Shown here: positions 16,863 through 26,389 of the stretch, in pieces
Numbering within the stretch: the first letter of the stretch is position 1
Layout of the letters: each line of letters begins with the position of its first letter
NCBI RefSeq assembly: GCF_036227565.1
Contig: NZ_CP109460.1
Location: forward strand, 2,666,001 to 2,730,000
From: Streptomyces sp. NBC_01454
GTDB taxonomy: Bacteria > Actinomycetota > Actinomycetes > Streptomycetales > Streptomycetaceae
DNA length: 64,000 bases
Reading direction: 5' to 3'
Notes under the pieces: model-generated
Database searches by the model: none
Seen by the model: only the letters and a program-made list of their open reading frames with translations
What the model was told of the DNA's origin: nothing
Made by a program: the position numbers and the translations under genes

Positions 16863-17837
16863 ATGACCGCACGCACCACCCGTCGCCCGGCCCTCGGCAG
16901 GTCTCGTACAGCCGTGGTCACGGCGGCCGCGGTGGCGGCCTCGCTGCTGCTGCTCAGCGCCTGCGGTGACCAGACGGACGCGGCGATCGCCAAGCGTGAG
17001 GCGAAGAAGAACCGCAATGTGCATGCGCCGCTGTTCAAGATGCTGCCCAAGGACGTCCAGGAGAAGGCGCTGCTCCAGGTCGGCTCGGACATCACCTACA
17101 AGCCGGTGGAGTTCCGCTCCAACGGTGCGGTCGAGGGCATCGACCCGGACCTCGCGGAGGCGATGAGCAAGGAGCTGGGCATCAAGCTCAACTTCAACAA
17201 CGCCACCTTCGACACCCTCATGGGCGGTCTGAAGTCCAAGCGCTACGACATCGCGATGTCGGCGATGACGGACACCAGGGAACGCCAGCAGGGCATCGAC
17301 AGCAACACCGGCAAGAAGATCGGCCAGGGCGTCGATTTCATCGACTACCTCAACGTCGGCGTCTCGCTCTACACCCAGAAGGGCAAGACCAAGGGCGTCG
17401 ACGGCTGGGAGACGCTGTGCGGCAAGACCATCGCGGTGCAGCGCGGCACGGTCTCGGACGACCTGGCCAAGGACAAGTCGAAGGCCTGTGAGAAGAACGG
17501 CGAGCAGGCCATCTCCATCGAGGCGTTCGACAACGACTCCGAGGCCCAGACCCGGCTGCGTACCGGCGGTGTGGACGCCGTCTCCAGCGACTACCCGGTC
17601 GCGGCGTACGCGGTGAAGGTCTCCGGCCACGGCAAGGATTTCCAGATGGTCGGCGGAGCCCCGCTCAAGGCGGCCCCGTACGGCATCGCGGTGCCCAAGG
17701 GCAAGCAGCAGCTGCGTGACGCGCTCAAGGCCGCGATGGAACTCGCGATCAAGAACGGCTCGTACGCCAAGGTCCTGGACAAGTGGGACGTCAAGGATGC
17801 CGCGGTCAAGGACGTGCAGATCAATGGCGGCTCCTGA
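16863..17837 (+). CDS. ABC transporter substrate-binding lipoprotein (polar amino-acid type)
   Basis: A 324-residue solute-binding protein of family 3. The signal peptide is type II, with lipobox LLLSAC and Cys34. The mature part has the amino-acid-binding pattern (DITYKPVEFRSNGAVEGIDPD, then TLMGGLKSKRYDIAMSAMTD, and the GVDAVSSDYPVAAYAV region). It would be anchored outside the membrane and deliver a polar amino acid, perhaps glutamate or a similar solute. The start has AGGAGG 6 nt upstream. Permease and ATPase follow in the same direction, so the three form one import operon. Confidence 0.92.
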   Translation: MTARTTRRPALGRSRTAVVTAAAVAASLLLLSACGDQTDAAIAKREAKKNRNVHAPLFKMLPKDVQEKALLQVGSDITYKPVEFRSNGAVEGIDPDLAEAMSKELGIKLNFNNATFDTLMGGLKSKRYDIAMSAMTDTRERQQGIDSNTGKKIGQGVDFIDYLNVGVSLYTQKGKTKGVDGWETLCGKTIAVQRGTVSDDLAKDKSKACEKNGEQAISIEAFDNDSEAQTRLRTGGVDAVSSDYPVAAYAVKVSGHGKDFQMVGGAPLKAAPYGIAVPKGKQQLRDALKAAMELAIKNGSYAKVLDKWDVKDAAVKDVQINGGS

Positions 17838-17899
17838 GCCGCCGACAGCTCTCCCGTCCGCTCCGCGCACCTCCCGCCGAATGCTGAAAGGCAACACCC

Positions 17900-18840
17900 G
17901 TGTCAGTTGACGTCGACAAGTCGGCCCAGCCGCCGGCGGACGCTCCGCCGCCCCAGCCCGAGCCCATCAAGGCCATCCCGGTCCGCCATTACGGGCGCTG
18001 GGTGGCGGCGGTCGTCGTCCTCGGACTGGTCGCCGTGCTCGGCCGGGCCTTCGCCTCCGGGAACGTCAACTGGGACGCCATCCCCCAGTACATGTTCAAC
18101 GCGGACATCCTCAAGGGCCTGCGCAACACCCTGATCATCACCGTGCTGTCGATGATCATCGGCATCGTCCTCGGCGTGATCCTGGCCGTGATGCGCCAGT
18201 CCAAGAACCCGGTGACCTCGACGGTCGCCTGGTTCTACGTCTGGTTCTTCCGCGGGACACCGGTCTACGTCCAGCTGTTCCTCTGGTTCAACCTGGGCCT
18301 GGTCTTCCAGTACATCGACATCATGCCGATCTACAAGGACGAGTGGTCGGACTTCATGACCCCGTTCCTGTGCGCGCTGCTGGGCCTCGGGCTCAACGAG
18401 GCCGCGTACATGGCGGAGATCTGCCGGGCGGGTCTGAACGCCGTCGACGAGGGCCAGACCGAGGCCGCGCACGCGCTGGGCATGAGCCACGCCAAGACGC
18501 TGCGCCGGATCATCGTGCCGCAGGCGATGCGGGTGATCGTGCCGCCGACCGGCAACGAGGTCATCAACATGCTGAAGACCTCCTCGCTGGTCATCGCCGT
18601 CCAGTATTACGACCTGCTGCAGGCCGCCCAGAACGTCGGCCGGGACTCGGGCGTCGTGGTGGAGATGCTGATCCTCGCCGCCGCCTGGTACCTGATCGCC
18701 ACCACGGTGCTGAGCATCGGCCAGTACTACCTGGAGCGCTACTACGCCCGCGGCTCCAGCCGCCAGCTCCCGCCCACTCCGCTCCAGCGCGCCAAGGCGA
18801 GGCTGTCCGGCGGCTTCCACCGCTCCGCCGGAGGTGCGGC

Positions 18841-18844
<4 letters not shown>
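17900..18844 (+). CDS. Amino-acid ABC transporter permease
   Basis: A 314-residue inner-membrane permease of the His/Glu/Gln/Arg family. An N-terminal Pro-rich cytoplasmic tail (about 1-30) precedes five to six membrane helices. The EAA loop is [20 protein letters not shown], the contact site for the ATPase. The GTG start at 17900 follows AAAGG. It overlaps the ATPase gene in an ATGA. With one permease gene, the membrane part should be a homodimer. Confidence 0.92.
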
Positions 18845-19644
<800 letters not shown>

Positions 19645-19768
19645 CGCCCGTCCCCGAGGGGTGCCCTGTGCGCTGGCGTCCGCACGGGGCGCCACCGCAC
19701 CGGGGGCGCGCCGCCCGGCGGCGGGTGCCGCCGCGGCGAGGCGCTCCCCCACGGCCCGGGTGCCGGGC

Positions 19769-20530
19769 CTACTTCAGGCCCAGCACCAGCGCGTCCGTGG
19801 GCGAGGACCACACCGTCCGCGCCTCCGCGAACCCGGACTCGCGCAGCACCTGGGCGTGCCAGGCCGCCGACGGCGTGTCACCGTCCGCGTGCTCACCGAA
19901 GATCTCGAAGCGCTCGGCGGTCGGGGCGGCCAGCAGCGGGTCGGCGGCGGCCAGTTGCCACCACTCGGCCCAGTCGACGGCGCCGGCCGCCTTCGCCGCG
20001 TCCTGGCGCGCGTGCCGCAGGGCGCGGTCGGCGGCGTTGATCCGGGGAGTGGCCTCGTCGGGCATCCGGTCGGCGTTCAGGAAGACCCCGCCCTCCCGCA
20101 CCAGAGCGCCGAGCCGGCCGTAGAGCCCGCGCAGCTCCCCGCTGGGCAGCCAGTGCAGGGCGGTGGCGGTGAGCACCGCGTCGTAGGACGCGTGCGGCAG
20201 TGCCGCCGTCCACTGCGGGTCCTTGAGATCGGCCCGTACGAAGCGGACCCGGCGCTCGCCGTCGAAGTACCCTTCCGCGATGGCCAGCAGCGCGGGATCC
20301 AGATCGACGCCCACACTCTCGGCCCCGGGGAACCGCTTCAGCAGCCGGTCGGAGATACTGCCCGTGCCGCAGGCGAGGTCCAGGACCCGGGGTGCGGGGC
20401 CCACCAGCGCCTCGACCATGTCCAGCATCACCCGGAACCGCTCCTCGCGGTCGGGGAGGTACCACTCCTGCTGGCGGTCCCAACTGTTCTGCCACGCCTG
20501 CCAGTCGGCGCCGGCGACGGTCTCGGTCAT
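19769..20530 (-). CDS. Class I SAM-dependent methyltransferase
   Basis: A 253-residue methyltransferase. Motif I is VLDLACGTGSI (residues about 49-59), followed by GVDLDPALL, a FVRADLKD segment, and a post-motif ATALHWL. The fold resembles Methyltransf_25/trans-aconitate-like enzymes. The substrate is unknown. The ATG at 20530 is divergent from the CGNR gene, and the 94-bp intergenic region holds paired inverted repeats that may regulate both. Confidence 0.85.
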   Translation of the reverse strand: MTETVAGADWQAWQNSWDRQQEWYLPDREERFRVMLDMVEALVGPAPRVLDLACGTGSISDRLLKRFPGAESVGVDLDPALLAIAEGYFDGERRVRFVRADLKDPQWTAALPHASYDAVLTATALHWLPSGELRGLYGRLGALVREGGVFLNADRMPDEATPRINAADRALRHARQDAAKAAGAVDWAEWWQLAAADPLLAAPTAERFEIFGEHADGDTPSAAWHAQVLRESGFAEARTVWSSPTDALVLGLK

Positions 20531-20542
20531 CGCTCCCCCTTC

Positions 20543-20578
20543 AGGGTGTAATACCCTAGTAGCCATATCGCCTATTAC
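20543..20578. promoter_or_regulatory. Nested inverted repeats in methyltransferase/CGNR divergent promoter
   Basis: AGGGT-gtaat-ACCCT (20543-20557) is overlapped by GTAATA at 20548-20553, which pairs with TATTAC at 20573-20578. The region is strikingly AT-rich for this genome and lies between two divergent starts, so it probably holds both promoters and an operator. Confidence 0.5.
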
Positions 20579-20624
20579 TTCACCCAGCACTGTGTACCTT
20601 AACTCTCGCCCGTAAGGACTACAA

Positions 20625-21326
20625 GTGGAACTGGCCTATTACTCGGACTATGCCGTGCGACTGGTCAACACCGAGCAGCCCGAACGCGGCACCGACAGCC
20701 TGACCTCGGTCGAGGTGGTACGGAAACTCTTCGGCCCCGGCCAGCAGGCCGCCCGGCGCGCGACCGACAGCGACGTCACCCGCCTGCGCACGGTCCGCTC
20801 CCGGCTGCGCGCCGTCTTCGAGGCCGCCGACGCCGGCGACGAGGTGCTGGCCGTGGACCTCCTCAACGCCCTGATGATGGAGTTCCCGGTCAGCCCGCAG
20901 ATCTCCGGCCATACGCACCGCGACGATGGGGGCACCTCCCGCTCATGGGGGTCCCCCCGCTCGAGCCGAGCCGAGAGCGGTGCAGGAGCCGAGAGCGGTG
21001 GAGGCCGCCCCGACTGGCACATGCACATCGCCGAGCAGGCGGCCAACGCCACCGCCGGCTACACCGCCACCGCCTGCATGGGCCTGGCCTTCCACCTCAC
21101 CGAACTGGGCGTGGACCGCCTCGGCATCTGCCAGGCGCGCCCCTGCCGCAACGTCTACCTGGACACCTCCACCAACCGCTCCCGGCGCTACTGCTCCGAC
21201 CGCTGCGCCACCCGCGCCAACGTCGCCGCCTATCGGGCCCGCAAGCGGCTGGAGAGCGAGCGCTCGGCGCGTACCGGCCGCACCGCCGAGACCGCCCAGG
21301 ACAGCACCCCGGCCACCGAGCGCTGA
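20625..21326 (+). CDS. CGNR zinc finger regulator
   Basis: A 233-residue protein of the ABATE/CGNR type. The N-terminal domain (about 1-95) has YYSDYAVRLVNTEQP and the TRLRTVRSRLRAVF helix. The C-terminal zinc finger contains CQARPCRNVYLDTS...RRYCSDRCATRANVAAYRARK. The middle (about 101-129) is a Ser/Gly/Arg-rich stretch absent from the relatives I recall, encoded by a G-rich imperfect palindrome that looks like an inserted repeat. The start is GTG at 20625. The 3' end overlaps the convergent sodX gene by 97 bp. It is probably a transcription factor; targets are unknown. Confidence 0.83.
   Translation: MELAYYSDYAVRLVNTEQPERGTDSLTSVEVVRKLFGPGQQAARRATDSDVTRLRTVRSRLRAVFEAADAGDEVLAVDLLNALMMEFPVSPQISGHTHRDDGGTSRSWGSPRSSRAESGAGAESGGGRPDWHMHIAEQAANATAGYTATACMGLAFHLTELGVDRLGICQARPCRNVYLDTSTNRSRRYCSDRCATRANVAAYRARKRLESERSARTGRTAETAQDSTPATER
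20925..21012 (+). repeat. In-frame G-rich repeat inserted in CGNR gene
   Basis: About 88 bp of GGGGG/CCCCC-rich imperfectly palindromic sequence, with GAGCCGAGAGCGGTG-like direct copies, disrupt an otherwise conserved coding sequence without breaking the frame. It resembles the G-rich repeats often found between Streptomyces genes. Confidence 0.6.
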
Positions 21327-21724
21327 ACCCCGCGCGGCGGCCGCACCCGGACCCAGGCGCGGGCGATGACCAGTTCGTCCGGGACCACCCCGAATTCCCG
21401 GCTGTCGTTCTCGACGAAGGGGTTGTCGCCCCGGACCCACCAGCCGCCGTCCCGCCGCTGCACGGCCCGCTTGACGATCAGCAGGTCCTGCCGGAACGGA
21501 TGCCGCAGCACGACCACGGCACCGGGCCGCACCGCCGCCCCGTACTGCACCACCAGCTGGTCACCGGGCCACAGCGTCGGCACCATCGAGGGGTTGTACA
21601 CCTCGGCCAGCCCGAACGCCCGCAGCAGCCGGCCCCGCTCAGGCCCCTCTCCCCCGCCCGCGCCCAGCCCTGCTTCCGCGCCCTCGCCCTGCCCGGCACC
21701 GCGCGCGTGCACCTGCTCCGGCAT
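21230..21724 (-). CDS. sodX: Nickel superoxide dismutase maturation protease
   Basis: A 164-residue signal-peptidase-like (S26) protease. Ser46 sits in NPSMVPTLWPGD and the catalytic Lys85 in LIVKRAV. The first 35 residues are a poorly conserved Gly/Glu-rich tail. It removes the leader from pre-SodN so that the N-terminal His can bind nickel. The gene is divergent from sodN, the usual arrangement. The C-terminal 32 codons overlap the CGNR gene on the other strand. The ATG at 21724 was chosen because the MPEQ start is typical; an internal start nearer the catalytic domain is possible. Confidence 0.92.
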   Translation of the reverse strand: MPEQVHARGAGQGEGAEAGLGAGGGEGPERGRLLRAFGLAEVYNPSMVPTLWPGDQLVVQYGAAVRPGAVVVLRHPFRQDLLIVKRAVQRRDGGWWVRGDNPFVENDSREFGVVPDELVIARAWVRVRPPRGVQRSVAGVLSWAVSAVRPVRAERSLSSRLRAR

Positions 21725-21892
21725 CCCGTACCTCCCGGTCCAGCCCCGGTCCGACCCGCTCACCGGCCCATCCTCCAACAGTCCCAGCGTGACACCGGAC
21801 TTTTGCCCTAAGACCCCCGGGCCGCCCGAGAAAAGCCTTCCCGCACCGAGTAATCTCGCACCTGAGAAGACGATCACGAGGAAGGACTGAAC

Positions 21893-22288
21893 ATGCTTTC
21901 GCGCCTGTTCGCCCCCAAGGTGAAGGTCAGCGCCCACTGCGACCTGCCCTGCGGCGTGTACGACCCGGCCCAGGCCCGCATCGAGGCCGAGTCGGTCAAG
22001 GCCGTCCAGGAGAAGTACCAGGCCAACGAGGACGCGGACTTCCGCACCCGCGCCGTTCTGATCAAGGAGCAGCGCGCCGAGCTGGCCAAGCACCACGTCT
22101 CGGTGCTGTGGAGCGACTACTTCAAGCCCCCGCACTTCGAGAAGTACCCCCAGCTGCACCAGCTGGTGAACGACACCCTCAAGGCGCTCAGCGCCGCCAA
22201 GGGTTCCAACGACCCGAAGACGGGCGAGAAGGCGCTGGAGCTCATCGCCGAGATCGACCGGATCTTCTGGGAGACCAAGAAGGCCTGA
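21893..22288 (+). CDS. sodN: Nickel-type superoxide dismutase precursor
   Basis: A 131-residue precursor. A 14-residue leader precedes the nickel hook HCDLPCGVYDP, so the mature enzyme starts at His15, with Cys16 and Cys20 as the thiolate ligands. The rest is the four-helix bundle (ARIEAESVKAVQEKYQ, then HHVSVLWSDYFKP, the NDTLKALSAAKG region and IDRIFWETKKA). The enzyme forms a cytoplasmic hexamer that dismutates superoxide. AGGAAGGA lies about 7 nt before the ATG, and a TAATCT at 21851-21856 is a possible -10. In S. coelicolor, nickel induces sodN and the regulator Nur represses the Fe-SOD gene; no Nur box was identified here. Confidence 0.97.
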   Translation: MLSRLFAPKVKVSAHCDLPCGVYDPAQARIEAESVKAVQEKYQANEDADFRTRAVLIKEQRAELAKHHVSVLWSDYFKPPHFEKYPQLHQLVNDTLKALSAAKGSNDPKTGEKALELIAEIDRIFWETKKA

Positions 22289-22296
22289 CTCGGTCC

Positions 22297-22334
22297 AGCC
22301 GGCCTGACCTGCCCTTTCGCAGGCCGTCCCGGCT
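22297..22334 (+). terminator. Probable sodN terminator
   Basis: An imperfect inverted repeat with arms of about 16 nt (four mismatches) and a CCTTTC loop starts 9 bp after the sodN stop. Confidence 0.5.
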
Positions 22335-22388
22335 ACCTGTCCGCACCCGGTCCGCAGAGCGCCGCACACGGCGTGTCTGACGGAGCGG

Positions 22389-22560
22389 GTGCGGTCTTCT
22401 TTGTCAGGCATAGGTACACGTAGATCCGCAGCGTGATGACGGCGGAGGCGTGGCCGAGGACCAGCCCGCCTTGACGCTCGCTCCGCCGGCCATGAGGGCG
22501 GAGGCGTAGAAGTGCCGCAGCTCGTGGCTCACCATGTGCGGCAGTTCGACGGGCTTGCAG
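22389..22560 (-). pseudogene. Tyrosine recombinase (phage-type integrase) C-terminal fossil
   Basis: The minus strand encodes VSHELRHFYASALMAGGASVK, the HxLRH box of tyrosine recombinases. A frame change near 22470 then leads to LVLGHASAVITLRIYVYL, which carries the conserved GH and the catalytic Tyr context. The reading frame is broken between the two and nothing upstream encodes the rest of an integrase. The fossil marks an old integration at this spot next to sodN. No tRNA or att duplication is seen. Confidence 0.75.
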
Positions 22561-22777
22561 CCCTCGCGCTCGGCGCCCTGTCTCTCCTCAGCCCGGATCG
22601 CCCTGCTGGCGCAGTTCCACTCGGTCTCCCCTCGCCGACAGTTGCGCGGCTCCCTTCCTCCCTCGTGAACCAGTCACTTCTTGGAGGGGCGTATCGCCAG
22701 CAGCACGACCGGCCCGACCAGGCAGAACTGCGGGCGGTGGCAGAAGCGTTCAACCGCGTCCGCGGCTCCTCCCCCGT

Positions 22778-22806
22778 GCCCTTCGCTGCCACGGGCAGCG
22801 AAGGGC
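22778..22806 (-). terminator. Terminator of the HAD operon
   Basis: A perfect 13-bp stem (22778-22790 with 22794-22806) and 3-nt loop lie 9 bp beyond the HAD gene stop. Confidence 0.8.
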
Positions 22807-22814
22807 TTAAGTCG

Positions 22815-23360
22815 TCAAGCGGCGCGGGCTGGGGGTAACTGCGAGGCCCACGCGGTGACCTCGGTCAGGTGCTCGGGCTGTAGCCCGAGGCGTGGATCGG
22901 GCTGAACAAGGAGGGTCGGCCTTCCCTTGGCGGTACGCTCCGCCGCCCAGGCGTGGTCAAGGCTGGTGAAGTCGTCGTCGATCCAGACAGCGGGGGCGTT
23001 GCCCAGCCAGGCGTCGACGTGGTCGCGTTTCCACAGGTAGCCGTTGGGGTGGCTGGTGGTGATCTGCGGACGCGGCAGATCCACGTGCGACAGAGACGGG
23101 AGGCCGAGGAGCGGTCCGATCAGGGTGGTGGCGTCCTGGCGCCAGCTGGTGCACCAGACGGGGGTGACCAGGCCGGTACGGATCACGTCCATGAGCATGG
23201 GACCGTGGGCGGGGTCGAGCCAGACGGTGACCGGGGTGTCGGCGCTCCGGTCGGTGGGGACGACGTCGTGGCGGGAGTGGGTGGCCGGGGTCGAGCCGTC
23301 CGCGTCGGGGAAGGGGATGAGGACGCCGTCGATGTCGAGGAGCAGGTAGGGCGGGCGCAT
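22815..23360 (-). CDS. HAD-like hydrolase (SAK-type HAD domain)
   Basis: A 181-residue HAD-superfamily protein. Motif I is [12 protein letters not shown] (Asp8 and Asp10), the WCTSWRQDA segment matches the HAD domain found in Swiss-army-knife RNA-repair proteins, and the acidic metal motif is VWIDDDF. It is cytoplasmic. It is the last gene of a three-gene operon (phosphotransferase-like, methyltransferase, HAD) with a strong terminator just beyond. The combination suggests processing of nucleotides or small molecules, but no substrate is evident. Confidence 0.85.
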   Translation of the reverse strand: MRPPYLLLDIDGVLIPFPDADGSTPATHSRHDVVPTDRSADTPVTVWLDPAHGPMLMDVIRTGLVTPVWCTSWRQDATTLIGPLLGLPSLSHVDLPRPQITTSHPNGYLWKRDHVDAWLGNAPAVWIDDDFTSLDHAWAAERTAKGRPTLLVQPDPRLGLQPEHLTEVTAWASQLPPARAA

Positions 23361-23393
23361 CGGTTCCTCCAGGGGAGCCGGGGCGGATGGCTG

Positions 23394-24086
23394 TCAGAGC
23401 TTGCGAGCGCGGATCAGCAAGGTGGTGGGCCAGTGGCCCATGCGGGGGTCGTGGAACTCCTGGGACGAGGTGAGCCAGAAGCCCGCCCGGCTGAGGTGCT
23501 TCTCCCAGCAGTCGGTGGCGAACTCCCAGCGAGCGAGGGGGAGCCGGGTGCGGTCGGGGAGGGTGACGTGGTCGCGGCGAGGCCGGTCGTCGGCAGCGGG
23601 GCTTCGGCCGCCGCGCTGCGGGTGGGGGACGGAGAAGGCGAGTACCCGGCCGGGCGTGAGGCGCTGGGCGAGGGCCGGGAGAAGGAGTTCGGGGGCGACG
23701 AGCCCGACGGCGCCGAAGACGGAGTAGATCGCGTCGAACTGCTCGTCGGAGGCGTGCAGGTAGTGCAGGGCATGGCCGGCGACGAAGGTGAGGTGGTTCA
23801 GCCGTCCGTAGTGGGAGCGGGCGCGGCGCACCTGGAGGCCGACCAAGTCGACGCCGGTGACGTGGGCGCCGTGGCGGGTGGCGAGGTGGGCGGCGTTGTG
23901 GCCGGGACCGCAGCCGAGTTCGAGGAGTCGCTTGCCGCGCAGGTCGGGGCCGAGGGCCTCGGCGCCGGGCCCCTGTCCGGGTCTCGTGGTCCACTCCATC
24001 CGGCCGGGTACGGCGAGGGGTTCGGCAAGTCCGGCGGCGGTGCGCTGAAGGGCGTGGGCGTGCCACGGCGAAGCCTGGGCGAGCAC
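23394..24086 (-). CDS. Class I SAM-dependent methyltransferase (accessory operon)
   Basis: A 230-residue protein with motif I LLELGCGPGHNAAHLA and VTGVDLVGLQ, then DAIYSVFGAVGLV after motif II. The frame is open further upstream, but that part is the shadow of the preceding gene. I take GTG at 24086, one base after the phosphotransferase-like stop; a TTG ten bases earlier is an alternative. No ribosome site is obvious, so translation probably depends on coupling. The substrate is unknown. Confidence 0.83.
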   Translation of the reverse strand: MLAQASPWHAHALQRTAAGLAEPLAVPGRMEWTTRPGQGPGAEALGPDLRGKRLLELGCGPGHNAAHLATRHGAHVTGVDLVGLQVRRARSHYGRLNHLTFVAGHALHYLHASDEQFDAIYSVFGAVGLVAPELLLPALAQRLTPGRVLAFSVPHPQRGGRSPAADDRPRRDHVTLPDRTRLPLARWEFATDCWEKHLSRAGFWLTSSQEFHDPRMGHWPTTLLIRARKL

Positions 24087-24087
24087 G

Positions 24088-24999
24088 TCAGATCTCAAGG
24101 AGGTGGAGGACGTCGCTGAGGTGGCGGCGGACGACCTTGATGTAGGCGGGATCGGTGGCCGGGTCGTCGATCCAGCGGATGGCCTGCTCCATGAACCACT
24201 CGACGGCCCACATGCGGTGCCAGCCCAGGGCCCAGTTCTCGGCGGTGAGCCCGCCGCGCGGGGCGAGGGCGTCGGGGGTGCCGCCGGCGGTGACGTACTG
24301 CTCCAGGAACACGCGCAGTCGTACGGCGTGTGGGGGCTCGATGGTGCCGTGCCAGCTGGCGAGGTCGAGCAGGCCGGGACCGGTGAAGGCGCGGGCGAAG
24401 TCGAGCAGCCTCCAGCCGTGCTCGCCGATGTGGAGGCTGGTGGGGTGGAACTCGGAGTGCACCCGGCCGAAGGGCTCCATCGTTGCTCCGCCCGAGCGGG
24501 CCTCGGCTGCATGGGCGATCCTTTCGAGCGCGTCCTCGACGTCGTCGGCGTCCTGCCACCGGTCGGCCTTGCGCAGCCGTCCGAGGTGCTCCAGGGCCCG
24601 GTCCGGCAGCTTGCGCAGCCGCTCCTGGTCCAGGACGGGCAAGGGAGGAGCCGTACGGGTACCGTGCAGGACCACGGCTGCGGCGACGCCGTCCAGATCG
24701 TCGGCCTCGCGGACGGACGGCCCGAGGTCCTCCATGAGCATGCCGAGCCAGCCGTCCAGAACGGCGGAGGCGTGGACCTGGGGAACGGGAACGCCGAGGG
24801 TGTGGGCCAGGCGGAGGGCCTGATCCTCCCTGTCGAACGGCTTCTTCGCGTACTTGAAGATGGCCGTGGAGCCGTCAGGGAAAGTCACGCGCTCCACTCC
24901 GGACATGGACCACACGCGCACCTCCTCCCGTACGGCGGTGGCCTGACCGGTCACGGTGAGCAGGTTGTCGAGGAGTTCGGCGCTGGGGTTCGTGCTCAT
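24088..24999 (-). CDS. Aminoglycoside phosphotransferase-like protein
   Basis: A 303-residue APH/choline-kinase-fold protein. TAIFKYAKKPFDRE supplies the nucleotide-binding Lys. The usual Brenner motif HGDxxxxN is replaced by GRVHSEFHPTSLHI, so the catalytic Asp position appears to be Glu or displaced. The metal-binding DFG-like site is LLDFARAF. The Asp and Asn substitutions make phosphotransfer of a canonical aminoglycoside doubtful. The ATG at 24999 starts a three-gene operon with the methyltransferase and HAD genes. It is divergent from the truncated TPR regulator. Confidence 0.82.
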   Translation of the reverse strand: MSTNPSAELLDNLLTVTGQATAVREEVRVWSMSGVERVTFPDGSTAIFKYAKKPFDREDQALRLAHTLGVPVPQVHASAVLDGWLGMLMEDLGPSVREADDLDGVAAAVVLHGTRTAPPLPVLDQERLRKLPDRALEHLGRLRKADRWQDADDVEDALERIAHAAEARSGGATMEPFGRVHSEFHPTSLHIGEHGWRLLDFARAFTGPGLLDLASWHGTIEPPHAVRLRVFLEQYVTAGGTPDALAPRGGLTAENWALGWHRMWAVEWFMEQAIRWIDDPATDPAYIKVVRRHLSDVLHLLEI

Positions 25000-25065
25000 T
25001 GGGGGCTCCGGTCGGTTGGAGGCGTCCGGGACGGGCAAGTGGGGCCGGCCCGCCCCGGAACCTGA

Positions 25066-25857
25066 TCGGGTGGGGGTTATGCGGCGGGGTTCACGCGGTG
25101 GGCGTGCCGTGCCGCCTTCGACGCCGTCGCCGAACTCGCCTACCTCGCCGGGTGGAAGCACCACGACCTGGGCCACGAGGGCGCGGCCCAGCGCTACTAC
25201 CAAGTCGGCTACCAACTCGCCTGCGAAGCCGACCCCCACGGTCACGGGGCCTGGATGATGCGCGCCCTCGCCCACCAGGCCCTGAGCCTCAAGCTGCCCC
25301 ACCACTGCGTCGACCTCGTCGAAGGCGCCCTGCGACGCGGCCTCGGCCACGTCGACGGCCAGACCGAGGCCCTCCTCCACATCACCCACGCCCGCGCCTA
25401 CGCAGCCGTGAACGAGAACCCCCTGGCTGCGCGCGCCCTGCTCGCTGCCGAAGACGCCCTCCTACGCGACGACGGCCCCCAGCCCAGCTACTCACGCGTA
25501 AGCGGCCCGGCTGCCGGCACCGTGGCCAGCCACACCGCCCGCACCCTCACCGACCTCGCCGATCACATCGGCACCGAACAGCAGCACCGCGAGGCTCTCA
25601 CCCGCTGGGACCCGGACCAATACAAGCGCGTCCACGCCCTCACCCACGCTGACCTCGGCGACAGCGTCGCCGCCCAGACCCGAGCTGATGAGGCGGTCGC
25701 CGCTTGGACCCAGGCCCTCGTCCTCATGGAAGGGATGACCTCCGACCGCACCCGCAAGGCGATCTCCTCGATCCGCTCCACCCTCGCGGTCTACCAGCGC
25801 CGCCGCGTCCCCGGCGCCGCCGATCTCGCCCGCCGCGCCCGCGAGGCCCTCGCCTAA
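25066..25857 (+). pseudogene. 5'-truncated HTH/TPR regulator remnant
   Basis: The frame is open from 25066 and encodes the helical C-terminal half of a Streptomyces XRE/TPR regulator (for example AAFDAVAELAYLAGWKHHDL and YYQVGYQLACEADPHGHGAWM). There is no DNA-binding domain and no plausible start before an ATG at 25255, which lies in mid-domain. The stop at 25857 is directly followed by the Nudix gene, the usual pairing for this regulator. The N-terminal half was probably deleted together with the promoter. A short product from 25255 (200 aa) could still be made. Confidence 0.75.
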
Positions 25858-25891
25858 CATGCCCGACACCCCGCCCGACGAAGGGAACACC

Positions 25892-26389
25892 GTGGCCCAG
25901 CAGACCGACGACCGCTCCCAAGCCCTCAAGCCGGCGCTCGACTCGATGACCCTGCTGGTCGCGGCCGTCATCGTCCACGACAAGGCCACCAACCGCGTCG
26001 TCCTCCTCCAGCGCAGCGAGAACGCCAAGTTCGCCCAAGGCATGTGGGACCTCCCCGTCGGCAAAAGCGAACCGGGCGAGCCCATCACGGATACCGCGGT
26101 CCGCGAGCTCTACGAGGAGACGGGCCTCACGGTGAAGCCCGAGTCCCTCAAGGTCGCCCACGTCATCCACGGTGCCTGGGGCGTCGAAGCCCCCAACGGC
26201 TTCCTCACGGTCGTGTTCGCCGCCCACGACTGGACCGGCGAACCCGAAAACCGCGAACCCCGCAAGCACTCGCAGGTCCGCTGGGTCCACGCCGATGCCA
26301 TCCCCGATGCCTTCGTGGACACGACTGCCAGTGCGCTGCATTGCTACCTCACCGGCGGCCCTCAGGTATCCCAGGACGGCTGGAGGTAA
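25892..26389 (+). CDS. NUDIX hydrolase
   Basis: A 165-residue protein. The Nudix box GKSEPGEPITDTAVRELYEETGL-type pattern (G-x5-E-x7-RELYEETGL) is complete, so the Mg-dependent pyrophosphohydrolase should be active on a nucleoside diphosphate derivative. The preferred start is GTG at 25892, 6 nt after AAGGGA. ATG at 25859, right after the TPR stop, would add 11 residues. It is usually co-transcribed with the TPR regulator; here that partner is truncated, so its promoter is uncertain. Confidence 0.88.
   Translation: MAQQTDDRSQALKPALDSMTLLVAAVIVHDKATNRVVLLQRSENAKFAQGMWDLPVGKSEPGEPITDTAVRELYEETGLTVKPESLKVAHVIHGAWGVEAPNGFLTVVFAAHDWTGEPENREPRKHSQVRWVHADAIPDAFVDTTASALHCYLTGGPQVSQDGWR

Noticed and set aside
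22289..22830. tRNA gene as integration site for the element next to sodN
   Set aside because: No cloverleaf or CCA end could be read on either strand.
22512..22838. Plus-strand ORF in the gap after sodN
   Set aside because: No ribosome site or homology, and it runs antisense over the integrase remnant and terminator.
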